DNA from: Phaeodactylibacter luteus
GTDB taxonomy: Bacteria > Bacteroidota > Bacteroidia > Chitinophagales > Saprospiraceae
Assembly: GCF_007993045.1 (NCBI RefSeq)
Contig: NZ_VOOR01000021.1
Span: forward strand, 1 to 64,000
Length of the DNA stretch: 64,000 nt
Reading direction: 5' to 3'
Positions 17,376 to 26,759 of this stretch are shown piece by piece. The position numbers were made by a program, and so were the translations under genes. Below the pieces are notes generated by a model that ran no database searches, had not been told where the DNA came from, and was given only the letters and a program-made list of their open reading frames with translations. Within the stretch, counting starts at the first letter, position 1, and every line of letters begins with the position of its first letter.

Positions 17376-17585
17376 GAGAATCTGTATTTTGCTGTAAAAG
17401 TACCGCCTGCAGTTTAAAATGGCCGCATAAGGGCAAGGGCTTTTGTTATTGAATTTTTGCGTATCGCAACGGGCCTTGCCATTTTCGGGCTCATCGTCTG
17501 GCCAGAAAAAAGCGGGAAGGGCTTACCTTCAGTCCATAAATGGGCAATGCCCAACCCCATCATCATTATCAAAATATCGATTGGT

Positions 17586-20500
17586 ATGAAAATGAAATTT
17601 AGCTTCCTTCTCTTCTTTGCCTGTTGCTTATGGCTTTCTGCCTCCGCTCAGGTTCAATCTTATCCGGCAGAGGCCGGGCAAGCCCAGTTCCTCGGCACAA
17701 GCCGCCCCCTCTCAGTGCTGGCCGGCGAGCATGCCTTCACGCGCACCAGCAAAGCGAAGCTCCGGCAAGTGGTCCCTAAAACCATCCCCAACTTCACGCA
17801 GCGGCAGCGTGTGCCGCGCCATGCAGAAGCCTCTGCCCGGCCCTTTGGCCCCGACCCCTTAGCGGTAGAGGCGGGGCAGCGCTCACAAAACCTCTTGGTC
17901 GAGCCCCGCATCGTCGCGGAAGGTGTAGACCGGGACTTGGTGGGCGGCGTCTCTCCTCCCGACCCCTGTGGCGACCACAACGGCGAGCATTACATCCAAA
18001 TGGCCAATGCCAGCGGCGGGGCGATCCTCACTATTTACGATAATGAGGGCAACCTGACTTTCACACTGCCTTCCTTGAATATGCTGTGGTCCCAATTTGG
18101 CGCTAGCGGATTGGGCGACCCCATCGTCCTTTGGGATCAGGCGGCCGGCCGCTGGCTGATTTCTGAGTTCCAGGATTTTGGCGGCAACTCTTTGCTTGTG
18201 GCCGTTTCACAAACGGCTGACCCCACTGGCAGCTGGTACGCTTACCGCTTCCAAACGCCTTCCTTCCCGGATTACCCCAAATACTCCATCTGGCACAACG
18301 CCTACCTGGTAACTACCAACGAAGGCGGCGATAACATCCCCATCTATGCTCTTGAGCGGGCCGCTATGTTGGAGGGGGAAGAAGCTGGCGTGCAGCGCCT
18401 GGGCATCCCAAAGTTCAGCGGCGGCGGCTTTCAGGTGGCCACCCCAGTTGACTGGGACGGCAATACCCCTCCACCGCCTGGCAGCCCTGGCCATGTGGTG
18501 CGCATGTACGATGACGCCTGGGAGGGCGGACAAGATAAAGTAGAGATCTGGGATATCGTGCTCGACTGGAACAACCCCGATAACAGCTTTGCTTCTGGCC
18601 CTACCGATCTCATTGGGGGGGCGTTTGATTCCAACATTTGCCCCAATGGGGCTTTCTTCGATTGCATAGAGCAGCCCAATGGGCAGCGCGTCGACGGGCT
18701 GCAGGAAATCATTCTGCACCGGGTGCCTTACCTCAACTTTGGCTCCTATGAGTCCATTGTCCTCCATTTTGCAGTGGATGTGGATGGGGCCGACCGTGCT
18801 GGCCTGCGATGGATGGAACTGCGCCGCGACAGCCCTGAAGCTCCTTGGAGCCTATACCAGGAGGGGACATTCAGCAAAGACGATGGGCTGAGCCGGTTTG
18901 CAGGTGGCATCGCAATGGATTTCAACGGCAATATTTTCATGGCTTACTCCGTAGGCGGGCCGGGCCGCGACCTTTCCCTGCGCTACACTGGCCGCCTGGC
19001 AAACGACCCCCTAGGGCAAATGACCATCGAAGAATATGAATTTGCAGAAGGCTTGAGCTCACAGCAGGGCGCCCGGTGGGGCGACTATGCTTCTATGTCA
19101 GTAGACCCCCTGACCGGAAACAGCTTTTGGTTCACCGGCGAATACATGCGCGCCAATGGCGACTGGGGCACAAAGATCATGTCTGCTACCATTCGCCGCG
19201 ATTCCAATGACGTAGGCGTAGCAGCCCTTGCTGCTCCCCGGAATTCTGGCTACCTGACCGCTACGGAGGAGGTACAGGTAGTGGTCCGTAATTATGGCTA
19301 CAAACCGATGTCAGATATTCAGGTTTTCTACCAGTTCGAAGATGGCCCTTTGGTGGAGGAGCTCATTACAGATACGATCCCTGCAGACAGCACCTATCTG
19401 CATACCTTTGCCCCTACCGTTGATTTATCTGCCTTGGGCAATTACGAGTTTACGCTCATCACCGCCCACCCCCTGGATACCGCGCTGTTCAACGACACCC
19501 TTCGCACTGTGGTCACACAGCTGCCGCGCAACGATGTGGGCATAGCGAATATACAATGGCTGGGCAGTGTCGTTTGCGATTCCTCTGTCTTGACTACCCT
19601 GTCCATTATCAACGAAGGCGTGGATACCCTCACCTCTGCTTTCATTTCTTATGGGCTGAACGGTGAGGTGCAGCCCGATATCAATTGGTCTGGCAGCTTG
19701 GCGCCGGGGCAGACCGCAGACATCGTAGTAGAGGTTGGGCCGCTGCTGGATGGGCCAAATGAGCTGGCGTTCAGCGTTGGCTTCCCCAATGGGGTAGTGG
19801 ATGAAAACCCTGCCAACGATAGCCGGGAACTGACCTTTGAGGCAGCGCTCTCCGGGCAAGGGGTAAGCTTCCTGCTCAATACCGACGTTTACCCAGAAGA
19901 GACGACTTGGGCCCTGGTGGACGAGAACGGGCAGGAGGTGGCTACAGGCGGGCCTTATTTCACGGATCTCGTATTGGAAACGGCTGATTTCTGCTTGCGC
20001 GATGGCTGTTATACCCTCCGTTTGTTTGACAGCTTCGGAGATGGGCTTATCGGCCCTCCCCCCGGCAATGCACAGATTGTAGATGAAGAGGGCAACGTCT
20101 TGGCGCTTTTAGGCGAAATCAATTTTGGGGCCTCCACAACCCTCCCTTTCTGTCTCCCCTTTGAGTGTACCCTGGCATTGGAAGCTTCCGCAGAGAACGA
20201 GTCGGAGCCGGGGGCAGAAGATGGCCGCATTATATTGAGCGCAGACAATGGCATAGGCGATTTTGAATACAGCATCGACGGGGGCGCTTCATTCCAGAGC
20301 AGCCCGGTTTTCAACAACCTTGCAGGTGGTACTTATACTTGCCTTGTGCAAGACCTCAATGGCTGTACCGCTGAGGCCGAGATATTGGTGCCCACCTGCG
20401 CGATTCAACTGACGGCAGAAGTCACTCCGGATACCGATGAGGACGAGAGCCCTACAGGCAGTATCCTGGTCAATGTTTCTGGTGCTCAGGGCGGTATTTC

Positions 20501-20903
20501 TTACCAGCTAGACAATGGGCCGGTACAGGAGTCCAACCTTTTTGAAGGCTTGGCCCCCGGTAGTTATGTGATTACGGTACGTGACGATTTGGGCTGCGAA
20601 CGGGAGCTGCTGGTAGAGGTGGATTTTGTTTCTGATGCCCGCTCTGTATTCTATGGCACTTCGGTAAAGATTGCCCCCAACCCCACCGAGGGGTTTGTGG
20701 AGGTCTCCATTAAGGGCTTGAAGGGCGTTAGCTTCTTGCCTTACCGGATTGTCACAGCTCAGGGGCAGGTGGCACGTCACGGGCAGCTCGTGACTTATGG
20801 AGAGACGACCCGAGGGCCGGTCTCTTTCTTTAACCTGCCTGCGGGCACCTATTACCTTTGGTTTGATGGCCTACAGACACTTTACCCTGTTGTCAAGAAA
20901 TAA
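17586..20903 (+). CDS. T9SS type A sorting domain protein with CARDB-like and SprB-like repeats
   Basis: This secreted protein of about 1105 residues has a signal peptide (MKMKFSFLLFFACCLWLSASAQ). The N-terminal 500 residues form a large catalytic-like or propeller-like region of unknown activity (DPCGDHNGEHYIQMAN, then GDPIVLWDQAAGRWLISEF). Two CARDB-like domains follow (RNDVGIANIQWLG), then SprB-like repeats (EYSIDGGASFQSSPVF; SYQLDNGPVQESNLF). The C-terminal sorting domain begins KIAPNPTEGFVEVSI and ends in YPVVKK, the signal for type IX secretion and surface attachment. An earlier in-frame start at 17457 would bury the signal peptide, so 17586 is chosen. A strong terminator follows. Confidence 0.85.
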   Translation: MKMKFSFLLFFACCLWLSASAQVQSYPAEAGQAQFLGTSRPLSVLAGEHAFTRTSKAKLRQVVPKTIPNFTQRQRVPRHAEASARPFGPDPLAVEAGQRSQNLLVEPRIVAEGVDRDLVGGVSPPDPCGDHNGEHYIQMANASGGAILTIYDNEGNLTFTLPSLNMLWSQFGASGLGDPIVLWDQAAGRWLISEFQDFGGNSLLVAVSQTADPTGSWYAYRFQTPSFPDYPKYSIWHNAYLVTTNEGGDNIPIYALERAAMLEGEEAGVQRLGIPKFSGGGFQVATPVDWDGNTPPPPGSPGHVVRMYDDAWEGGQDKVEIWDIVLDWNNPDNSFASGPTDLIGGAFDSNICPNGAFFDCIEQPNGQRVDGLQEIILHRVPYLNFGSYESIVLHFAVDVDGADRAGLRWMELRRDSPEAPWSLYQEGTFSKDDGLSRFAGGIAMDFNGNIFMAYSVGGPGRDLSLRYTGRLANDPLGQMTIEEYEFAEGLSSQQGARWGDYASMSVDPLTGNSFWFTGEYMRANGDWGTKIMSATIRRDSNDVGVAALAAPRNSGYLTATEEVQVVVRNYGYKPMSDIQVFYQFEDGPLVEELITDTIPADSTYLHTFAPTVDLSALGNYEFTLITAHPLDTALFNDTLRTVVTQLPRNDVGIANIQWLGSVVCDSSVLTTLSIINEGVDTLTSAFISYGLNGEVQPDINWSGSLAPGQTADIVVEVGPLLDGPNELAFSVGFPNGVVDENPANDSRELTFEAALSGQGVSFLLNTDVYPEETTWALVDENGQEVATGGPYFTDLVLETADFCLRDGCYTLRLFDSFGDGLIGPPPGNAQIVDEEGNVLALLGEINFGASTTLPFCLPFECTLALEASAENESEPGAEDGRIILSADNGIGDFEYSIDGGASFQSSPVFNNLAGGTYTCLVQDLNGCTAEAEILVPTCAIQLTAEVTPDTDEDESPTGSILVNVSGAQGGISYQLDNGPVQESNLFEGLAPGSYVITVRDDLGCERELLVEVDFVSDARSVFYGTSVKIAPNPTEGFVEVSIKGLKGVSFLPYRIVTAQGQVARHGQLVTYGETTRGPVSFFNLPAGTYYLWFDGLQTLYPVVKK

Positions 20904-20922
20904 CCGGGTTTGATCTTGAGAT

Positions 20923-20971
20923 AAGTAAGGGGGGGGCGCAGAGGTATAACTGCTGCTCCCCCTTACTTTTT
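20923..20971 (+). terminator. Rho-independent terminator
   Basis: AGTAAGGGGG (20924-20933) pairs perfectly with CCCCCTTACT (20958-20967) and is followed by a short T-run. It lies 20 bases after the stop of the T9SS cargo gene. Confidence 0.85.
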
Positions 20972-21246
20972 ATAAGCTGATCAGAAGCTGCTGCGAGTGC
21001 CAGGCCCGTTTCCTGAAACATTGCCCGAGGCACATCGCCATAGCGAAGGGGAAGAACTCAGCACGTATTGGGCTTGTTAGCCATTGTCGCCCCATGCTTT
21101 ATGAGCATAGCCCCTCGCTAAATTTTAATTTAGCCCGCTAAACTCAACTATATCGGCTTCGATAGAACCCTGCCGGCCATGCTGGCAGAGCAAGCGGGCA
21201 TAAACCCTTGATATTCAAAAGAGCCTGTTTGGGGTTCTGGCCTTCT

Positions 21247-21412
21247 GGGCGGAAAATTGCAGTTTTTTGTTTTTAAGCTAGTTTACAAGGGCGGGGCCTG
21301 CTCCTGCCAGCGGGCAGGAGCCGCTATGCTACGGGGCTCGCTATCCGCTCGGCCCTATCGGGCTTATACCCCTGCGCAGCGCTAGGCCGATGGGCAATTT
21401 TTTTGGCTCTTA
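21247..21412 (+). repeat. Family A repeat, copy A5 (decayed ends)
   Basis: The core from GGGGCCTGCTCCTGCC to CGCAGCGCTAGGCCG (about 21293-21390) is almost identical to other copies. The left end (GGGCGGAAAATTGCAG) and the right end (GCAATTTTTTTGGCTC) are diverged, the right one with an internal deletion. No direct repeats are evident. The right end overlaps the -33 box of the pxpA promoter. Confidence 0.7.
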
Positions 21413-21431
21413 ACTACTTATCTTATTTTTG
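21402..21431 (+). promoter_or_regulatory. pxpA promoter, partly inside repeat A5
   Basis: TTTG at 21402-21405 and TATTTTTG at 21424-21431 are separated by 18 bases and match the Bacteroidota -33/-7 consensus perfectly. The -33 box lies in the right terminus of repeat A5. The -7 box is 49 bases before the ATG at 21481. Confidence 0.65.
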
Positions 21432-21480
21432 GGGGGCACACACGCTTTATGAGCCTTTCAACCTTCAGAAAATCAAGACG

Positions 21481-22203
21481 ATGGCTATTTCTTTTGATTT
21501 GAACGCAGACGTTGGGGAGTCTACCCACGAGCATCCGGTGGGGCAGGATGAAGCCCTGATGCCCTACCTGACTTCTTGCAATATTGCCTGTGGCTTCCAC
21601 GGTGGCGACCCGGTTTTTCTGCAAGAGGCCATCCGTTTGGCCATTAAGCATCATGTCCGCATCGGTGCTCACCCTTCTTATCCAGACCGGGCCAACTTTG
21701 GGCGCAGCCCTATGGCTTTGCCGGAGGGAGAGCTCATTGCGCTCGTGCAATATCAGGTCAGTGCCCTTGGGGGGATGGTGGAGGCAGCCGGCAGCCGGTT
21801 AGCTTACGTAAAGCCCCACGGCGCGCTCTACCACGCTGTATCTTTTGAGGAGGAAGTGGCCCTGCCATTTCTGGAAGCGCTGCGGTCATTGCCCCGGGCG
21901 CGCCTGCCGGTGATGGGGCTGGCTGGCAGCCCGCTAGAAGGCTGGGCTGCCGCTGCAGGTATAGGCTTTATCCCGGAAGGTTTTGCCGACCGCCGCTATA
22001 CCCCGGAAGGCCGGCTTGTGCCCCGTACAGCACCAGGTGCGGTATTGTCTGAGCCAGAGGAGGCGGTACGGCAAGTCCAAGCGCTGCAAGGGCAGGGCAT
22101 AGAAAGTTATTGTGTTCATGGCGACAACCCGGCCGCGCTGTCCATCCTTCAGGCTTTGCATAGCGCACAGGAAAGGGGCAATCCGCTTCCTGATGGCGAT
22201 TGA
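21481..22203 (+). CDS. pxpA: 5-oxoprolinase subunit A (LamB/YcsF family)
   Basis: This 240-residue subunit works with PxpB and PxpC in ATP-dependent opening of 5-oxoproline (pyroglutamate) to glutamate, a metabolite repair function. The N-terminus FDLNADVGES and CGFHGGDP are family signatures, as are RIGAHPSYPDRANFGR and YVKPHGALYH. An upstream in-frame start at 21403 lies inside repeat A5; 21481 matches the family start. Its end overlaps pxpB by 11 bases. Confidence 0.94.
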   Translation: MAISFDLNADVGESTHEHPVGQDEALMPYLTSCNIACGFHGGDPVFLQEAIRLAIKHHVRIGAHPSYPDRANFGRSPMALPEGELIALVQYQVSALGGMVEAAGSRLAYVKPHGALYHAVSFEEEVALPFLEALRSLPRARLPVMGLAGSPLEGWAAAAGIGFIPEGFADRRYTPEGRLVPRTAPGAVLSEPEEAVRQVQALQGQGIESYCVHGDNPAALSILQALHSAQERGNPLPDGD

Positions 22204-22834
22204 GATCACCCCCTATGGCCAAAGGGCACTGCTCATCAATTGGCCGCAGCGCATTTCTGCTGCCCTGAACGGGGAAGTCCACCAAATGGCAGAGCTGATC
22301 TGCCGTTGGGCCGGCGTGGAGGGCTGTACCCCTGCTTATTGTACCCTGTTGGTCCGCTTTCACCCACGGCAAAGGCAATTGCATGAACTGTCAGCGGCCA
22401 TTCATCAGGCTTACAGAGAGCTGGGCAGCACTGTGCCACGGCCTTCCCGGGAGGTGGCCATCCCCGTAGATTATTCCATGGCCGCTGCCCCCGATATGGC
22501 AGAGGTCATGCGCCTGACCGGGCTGGCTCACCGGGAGGTGGTCGCCCTGCATACCGAGCAAACTTATCAAGTTTTTATGCTGGGCTTCCTGCCCGGCTTC
22601 CCTTACCTTGGGCCTTTGCCCAGCGCTCTGCACTGCCCAAGGAAGGCCATCCCCCGTCAGTCGGTGCCGCCCTTGTCTGTAGCTATTGCCGGTGGGCAGA
22701 CCGGAATATACCCGGTAAGCGCCCCCGGTGGCTGGCAGTTGATCGGAAAAGCTCAGCTGCCGGTCTTCGACCCTGCTGCTGACCCCCCGTTTTTGCTAAA
22801 GCCCGGCGACCGGGTGAAGTTTAAAGCAGTTTAG
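22193..22834 (+). CDS. pxpB: 5-oxoprolinase subunit B (KipI family)
   Basis: This 213-residue subunit has the characteristic YQVFMLGFLPGFPYLG and the IPRQSVPPLSVAIAGGQTGIYP segment of the KipI / allophanate-hydrolase-like family. In Bacillus the homologue inhibits the sporulation kinase KinA; here, between pxpA and pxpC, the 5-oxoprolinase role is far more likely. The start at 22193 overlaps the 3' end of pxpA by 11 bases; pxpC begins 2 bases after its stop. Confidence 0.93.
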   Translation: MAIEITPYGQRALLINWPQRISAALNGEVHQMAELICRWAGVEGCTPAYCTLLVRFHPRQRQLHELSAAIHQAYRELGSTVPRPSREVAIPVDYSMAAAPDMAEVMRLTGLAHREVVALHTEQTYQVFMLGFLPGFPYLGPLPSALHCPRKAIPRQSVPPLSVAIAGGQTGIYPVSAPGGWQLIGKAQLPVFDPAADPPFLLKPGDRVKFKAV

Positions 22835-22836
22835 AG

Positions 22837-23709
22837 ATGGAGGTGACTATCCTTTCTACGGGCTTGCAGACCAGCTATCAAGATGGTGGCCGGCCGGGCT
22901 ACGAAGCCTTTGGCGTGCCTGTCGGAGGGGCGTTGGATGCCCGCTCTGCTATGCTGGCCAATCAGCTAGTCGGCCATGCACCGGGCGCGCCCTTGTTGGA
23001 GATAACCGTGCAGGGCCCCCGGCTGTACTTTTCAGCTCCGGCTCAGGTAGCTCTCACGGGCGCAGATTGCCCCTTGCTCCTCAACGGGGTGCGCATGCCT
23101 GCCTGGCATACCGTGGATGTGCCTGCGGAAGGGGTGTTGTACATTGGCCGTGCCCGGCAAGGCTGCCGGGCTTATCTGGCTATCCGAGGGCATTGGGAAG
23201 TGCCGCGTTGGCTTGGCAGTGTCTCCCGCCTGCCTGGGGCTGAAGGGCTGCTCCCGGCTGTTGAGCGGGGCAGCACAATCCGTATAACCCCAATGCCAAG
23301 GATGGCCCCCCGTGCCATCCCTGTCTACCTGCAGCCCCGTTTCCATAGCCCAGCAGCCCTGCGCCTGTTGCCTGGGCCAGAGCATGGTATTTGGGCTGAG
23401 GCTGTGCTTCGTCCCTTTTGGGCTTCGTCCCACCGGGTGAGCAAGGTGGCAGGCCGTATGGGCTGCCGGTTGGAGTCGAGCCTTCCCTGGCCAGCCGGTG
23501 TGGAAGAGCTTATTTCTTCGCCAGTGCTGCCGGGCACCCTCCAGGTTACACGCAGCGGGCAGCCGATATTGCTGTTGGCGGATGCTCAAACGACAGGGGG
23601 CTACCCTCGGCTTGGGCAGCTGCACGAAGCCGATATACCGCTGGCTGCTCAGTTAGGCCCTGGCGCCACTTTTACTTTTCACCCGGAGGGCTGGCCCAGC
23701 CAAAAGTGA
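22837..23709 (+). CDS. pxpC: 5-oxoprolinase subunit C (KipA, biotin-dependent carboxylase-like)
   Basis: This 290-residue subunit completes the pxpABC operon. It carries the family signatures TGLQTSYQDGGRPGYEAFGVPVGG at the N-terminus and ADAQTTGGYPRLGQ near the C-terminus. Its final 38 bases overlap the final 38 bases of the convergent beta-helix gene on the other strand, so the two 3' ends are antisense to each other. Length is slightly shorter than some homologues but the fold appears complete. Confidence 0.93.
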   Translation: MEVTILSTGLQTSYQDGGRPGYEAFGVPVGGALDARSAMLANQLVGHAPGAPLLEITVQGPRLYFSAPAQVALTGADCPLLLNGVRMPAWHTVDVPAEGVLYIGRARQGCRAYLAIRGHWEVPRWLGSVSRLPGAEGLLPAVERGSTIRITPMPRMAPRAIPVYLQPRFHSPAALRLLPGPEHGIWAEAVLRPFWASSHRVSKVAGRMGCRLESSLPWPAGVEELISSPVLPGTLQVTRSGQPILLLADAQTTGGYPRLGQLHEADIPLAAQLGPGATFTFHPEGWPSQK

Positions 23710-25357
23710 CGTAGGCCCCTTTTTTCAGGGCTTGCCCATATTCATTGACGATGCCCTCTCCGATAAACTCGAATGCTAGTCTTTGCTGCTCTGCGCCCTG
23801 CTGGGGTTGGGCCGTCAGGGTCACGGGGAAGGTCCCTGTCTTTGGGGTGACCCGGCTAAACCCCTCCCCCCCGGTAAGCCGCCAATTGCCATTGGGGGCG
23901 AGTAGTAGGAAGGTGAATTGCCCATCTGCGGTGTCCCTGAGCACGGCTATTGGCCGGCGGAAGTCATAGGGCCCCCATTTTCCGGTCAGGATGAATGCCT
24001 GCCCACTGCGCAGGGGCGGAGCGAGGTGGAAGGGCGGCCTGCCCGGCAAGGGCGCTGGCCGGTAGCCATCCTCTTCCATTGCCCTCCATTGCTCGGCTTC
24101 CAGCGTACCTGCAAGGCTTTTGATACGGGGGTTGCTGCGAGCAAATGGCGCAGCCTGCCCTAAGCTGCCTGGCCCAATCCGGTTTTTGACGAGCACCAGC
24201 CCTTCATTGGGTGCAGGGGCGGACAAAAGCACTTCAAAGCCCCAAAAGAGGTTGTCGTCGTTGATGGCCAAGCCGCTGCAAAGGCCTGCTGAGAGGGGGT
24301 ACTGCACAGCTGTAAACCGATTGTGCTGCAAGTGTTCTTCCCGGCAGCCATCGAGCTGCACGCCTGTGCCGCCTTCCTGAAAGGTATTATAGCGCAGGGT
24401 ATTGCCTTGGGCCGAGCGCAGGGCGATGCCTGTGCCACAATTCTGGAAGCTATTGGCAGCCAATAAACTCTGAGCGGTGCTGTCGCCTGTGATGCCATAC
24501 TGGCAGTTGTGCAGTTGATTGGCGGCAGCGATATGCTCTTGCCCATTGAGGGCGATGCCGCTGCCGAGGGCAAAGGAGCAGTCGTTGCCATAAATGATAT
24601 TGCGGCTACAGCTGCCGGTGAGGGCGATGCCTTGTTGGTTGTGGGTGGCGGAGTTGTAGGCCAGGGTGTTGCCATGGGAAGGCCCGCTCAGCAGTATGCC
24701 TGCGCTGAGGGGTGCGCCAACGTTCCAGTCGAGCAGATTGTGGCGGATGTGGTTGTTGCTGCTCTGTTGAAGCCCAATGCCGATGCCTGAATTAAAGCGG
24801 ATGTCGTTATCGGAGAGCTGCCCGTTGTGGCAGTCTTCGAGCAGCAGGCCATGCTGCCCGCCTGTCACGGTAAGGTGTTGGAGGGCAGGGGCTTGACAGT
24901 TGTATAGGTAAACAGCAGCGGCTTTCTCAGGCCACGCTTTGCCGCCCTGTGCGGGCAAGGCAGGGCGGTAGTTGTAGCTGAGGTTGGAGTGTTCGATGGT
25001 GAGGCTGTCGCAGTTTTCGGCCAAGATGGCCATCTGATAGCCTCTGGCGTTCAGGTTGCGAAGGGTGATATTTTTGCTGTTGCGCACCCTTATGGCCAGG
25101 CCGCTGAAGCTGTCGGGCAAGCTGTCGTTGGCCGATCCGATGAGGAGGGCGCCCCCGAAGTCAACGGTGATGCCGTCGCCTTCGATGGTGAGGACGGGCT
25201 GGCTGAGGCTTCCGCTGCGGGCCAGCAGGGTATCTGCCTGGAAGGTCATAGATTGGTTGATGGCCATGCCGGGGCTGAGCAGGGGAGGGCTATCGGTTTG
25301 GCAGGCGGCAAGCAGTAGGGTGAACCCAAAGAGGGGAAAAAGGTTTTGTAAAGACAT
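23672..25357 (-). CDS. Right-handed beta-helix lipoprotein
   Basis: This 561-residue protein has a lipoprotein signal (LFGFTLLLAACQ, Cys near residue 19). Residues 50-375 form a parallel beta-helix with repeated N-x-I/L-x-x-N turns (NSKNITLRNLNARGY, NNHIRHNLLDWN, NTLRYNTFQEGG), as in NosD-like and pectate-lyase-like proteins. The last 130 residues form a separate beta domain. It may bind or cut a surface polysaccharide, but no catalytic residues can be assigned. It is convergent with pxpC, overlapping by 38 bases, and divergent from the small zinc-ribbon gene. Confidence 0.82.
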   Translation of the reverse strand: MSLQNLFPLFGFTLLLAACQTDSPPLLSPGMAINQSMTFQADTLLARSGSLSQPVLTIEGDGITVDFGGALLIGSANDSLPDSFSGLAIRVRNSKNITLRNLNARGYQMAILAENCDSLTIEHSNLSYNYRPALPAQGGKAWPEKAAAVYLYNCQAPALQHLTVTGGQHGLLLEDCHNGQLSDNDIRFNSGIGIGLQQSSNNHIRHNLLDWNVGAPLSAGILLSGPSHGNTLAYNSATHNQQGIALTGSCSRNIIYGNDCSFALGSGIALNGQEHIAAANQLHNCQYGITGDSTAQSLLAANSFQNCGTGIALRSAQGNTLRYNTFQEGGTGVQLDGCREEHLQHNRFTAVQYPLSAGLCSGLAINDDNLFWGFEVLLSAPAPNEGLVLVKNRIGPGSLGQAAPFARSNPRIKSLAGTLEAEQWRAMEEDGYRPAPLPGRPPFHLAPPLRSGQAFILTGKWGPYDFRRPIAVLRDTADGQFTFLLLAPNGNWRLTGGEGFSRVTPKTGTFPVTLTAQPQQGAEQQRLAFEFIGEGIVNEYGQALKKGAYVTFGWASPPGEK

Positions 25358-25372
25358 TTAAAAAACGCTTTT

Positions 25373-25690
25373 GTGATGTACGTTTCGATTTCAATTGGAG
25401 AAGAGGATTTAGAGCTGATCATGGGCAAAGCTTATGGCTCTGCTTACCCGGCGGCTTTGCAGTCGGCCCACTGCCCCCGCTGCCGGCTGCCGGATAATGC
25501 TGAGCTGCTGCCAGAACGGCTTTGGCTGAACCCGGCAGGCGATGTATTGGTGCAGGGGGCTTGCCGGCAGTGCGGTGGGGCTGTAGAGAAGCTGATAGAG
25601 ACGGGCATAGACCCTGTACAGTTCGATCAGGCTATGGCCATACGCGATTACAAGATAGAGATTTCTAAAGATTATGAGGTGAAAGTGTGA
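25373..25690 (+). CDS. Small putative zinc-ribbon protein
   Basis: This 105-residue protein is not recognised. It has CPRC near residue 34 and CRQC near residue 63, a spacing typical of a zinc ribbon, and an acidic C-terminal helix. There is no signal peptide. It starts 15 bases from the divergent beta-helix gene, leaving almost no room for separate promoters; an alternative start one codon later is possible. Family B repeat B1 follows its stop. Confidence 0.6.
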   Translation: MMYVSISIGEEDLELIMGKAYGSAYPAALQSAHCPRCRLPDNAELLPERLWLNPAGDVLVQGACRQCGGAVEKLIETGIDPVQFDQAMAIRDYKIEISKDYEVKV

Positions 25691-25708
25691 ACAGGCACTT
25701 GCCTGGCC

Positions 25709-25825
25709 GCGCGAGCGATGCGGAAGGGTGCGGCCCTATGGCCGCAGACAGCGCGGGCAGCGCTGGCCGGGCCCTGTAGCGTAGCGGCCCCGCTGCCGGG
25801 GTGCTGCCTTGGGCGGGGTGCGCCC
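25709..25825 (-). repeat. Family B repeat, copy B1
   Basis: This is a GC-rich element read on the minus strand as GGGCGCACCCCGCCC ... GGGGCCGCTACGCTACAGGG ... TTCCGCATCGCTCGCGC. It begins 26 bases after the era stop codon and matches copy B2 (after cysM) in order and in several conserved blocks. It contains complementary GC-rich segments able to fold. Confidence 0.7.
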
Positions 25826-25850
25826 TAATCAACCAAGAACGGCTTGTGCA

Positions 25851-26741
25851 TCAATAGCCAAAGTGTTTGAGTGAGCGCTCGTCGTTGCGCCAGTTTTCTT
25901 TGACTTTGACGTGGAGCTCCAGGAACACTTTGCTTTCGAGCCACTCTTCCATGTCTTTGCGTGCTTCCATGCCGAGCTTGCGGATGGCGCCGCCGCCTTT
26001 TCCGATGATGATGGACTTTTGGGTTTTACGGGCGACGAAGATTTCGGCTCCGATGCGGATGAGGGGGTCGCCGTTTTTGGTCGTATCTTCTTTGAAGGAA
26101 GTGACGATGACTTCGCAGGAATAGGGGATTTCCTGTTGGTAAAGGAGGAGGATTTTTTCGCGGATGATCTCGCTGATGAAGAACCGTTCGGGCCGGTCGG
26201 TGAGCTGATCTTTGGGGTAGTAGGCGGGCCCTTCTGGCAAGTGCTGCAGGATGACCTGAAGGAGCCGATCGGTATTGGTCTGCTGCATGGCAGATACGGG
26301 GAGGGTTTCTGTGAAGGGGATGCGCTGATTCCACTCTTGGATGAGCTGCAGCAGGGCTTCATCGGCGAGGGTGTCGATTTTGTTAATGACAAGGAAGAGG
26401 GGGACCTGCACTTCGCGGAGGCGCTGCAGGATGGGGTCTTCGTCTTCGTATTTTTCGGCAGGCTCGGTAACGAAGAGCATGATATCGCCATCTTCGAAGG
26501 TGGAGTGGGCGAAGCGGTTCATGGCTTCCTGCATGAGATAGGAGGGGGTATCGATGATGCCCGGCGTATCAGAGAAGACGGCCTGGAAGTCGTCTCCGCT
26601 GACGAGCCCGATGATGCGGTGGCGGGTGGTCTGCGGTTTATTGGTGATGATGGACATGCGCTCCCCGACGAGGGCGTTCATGAGGGTAGACTTGCCGACG
26701 TTGGGCCGGCCGATGATGTTGACGAATCCAGATTTATGCAT
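25851..26741 (-). CDS. era: GTPase Era
   Basis: This 296-residue GTPase binds 16S rRNA near its 3' end during 30S assembly. G1 is GRPNVGKST near residue 11, G3 is DTPG near residue 58, and G4 is NKID near residue 119. The C-terminal KH RNA-binding domain is seen in FVARKTQKSIIIGKGGGAIRKLG. Length is normal. It is the last gene of a probable minus-strand operon (hydroxylase, unknown protein, era), starting 18 bases after the stop of the preceding gene. Confidence 0.96.
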   Translation of the reverse strand: MHKSGFVNIIGRPNVGKSTLMNALVGERMSIITNKPQTTRHRIIGLVSGDDFQAVFSDTPGIIDTPSYLMQEAMNRFAHSTFEDGDIMLFVTEPAEKYEDEDPILQRLREVQVPLFLVINKIDTLADEALLQLIQEWNQRIPFTETLPVSAMQQTNTDRLLQVILQHLPEGPAYYPKDQLTDRPERFFISEIIREKILLLYQQEIPYSCEVIVTSFKEDTTKNGDPLIRIGAEIFVARKTQKSIIIGKGGGAIRKLGMEARKDMEEWLESKVFLELHVKVKENWRNDERSLKHFGY

Positions 26742-26759
26742 GCAGGTGCGGTTGTTGCG

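Larger units (their letters stand above)
20904..21480. other. Intergenic region: terminator, unassigned stretch, repeat A5, pxpA promoter
   Basis: After the terminator at 20923-20971 about 270 bases carry no recognisable gene. They include a small inverted pair ATGCT/AGCAT near 21098-21112 and an A/T-rich patch near 21120-21135. Repeat A5 and the pxpA promoter fill the rest. Confidence 0.55.
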
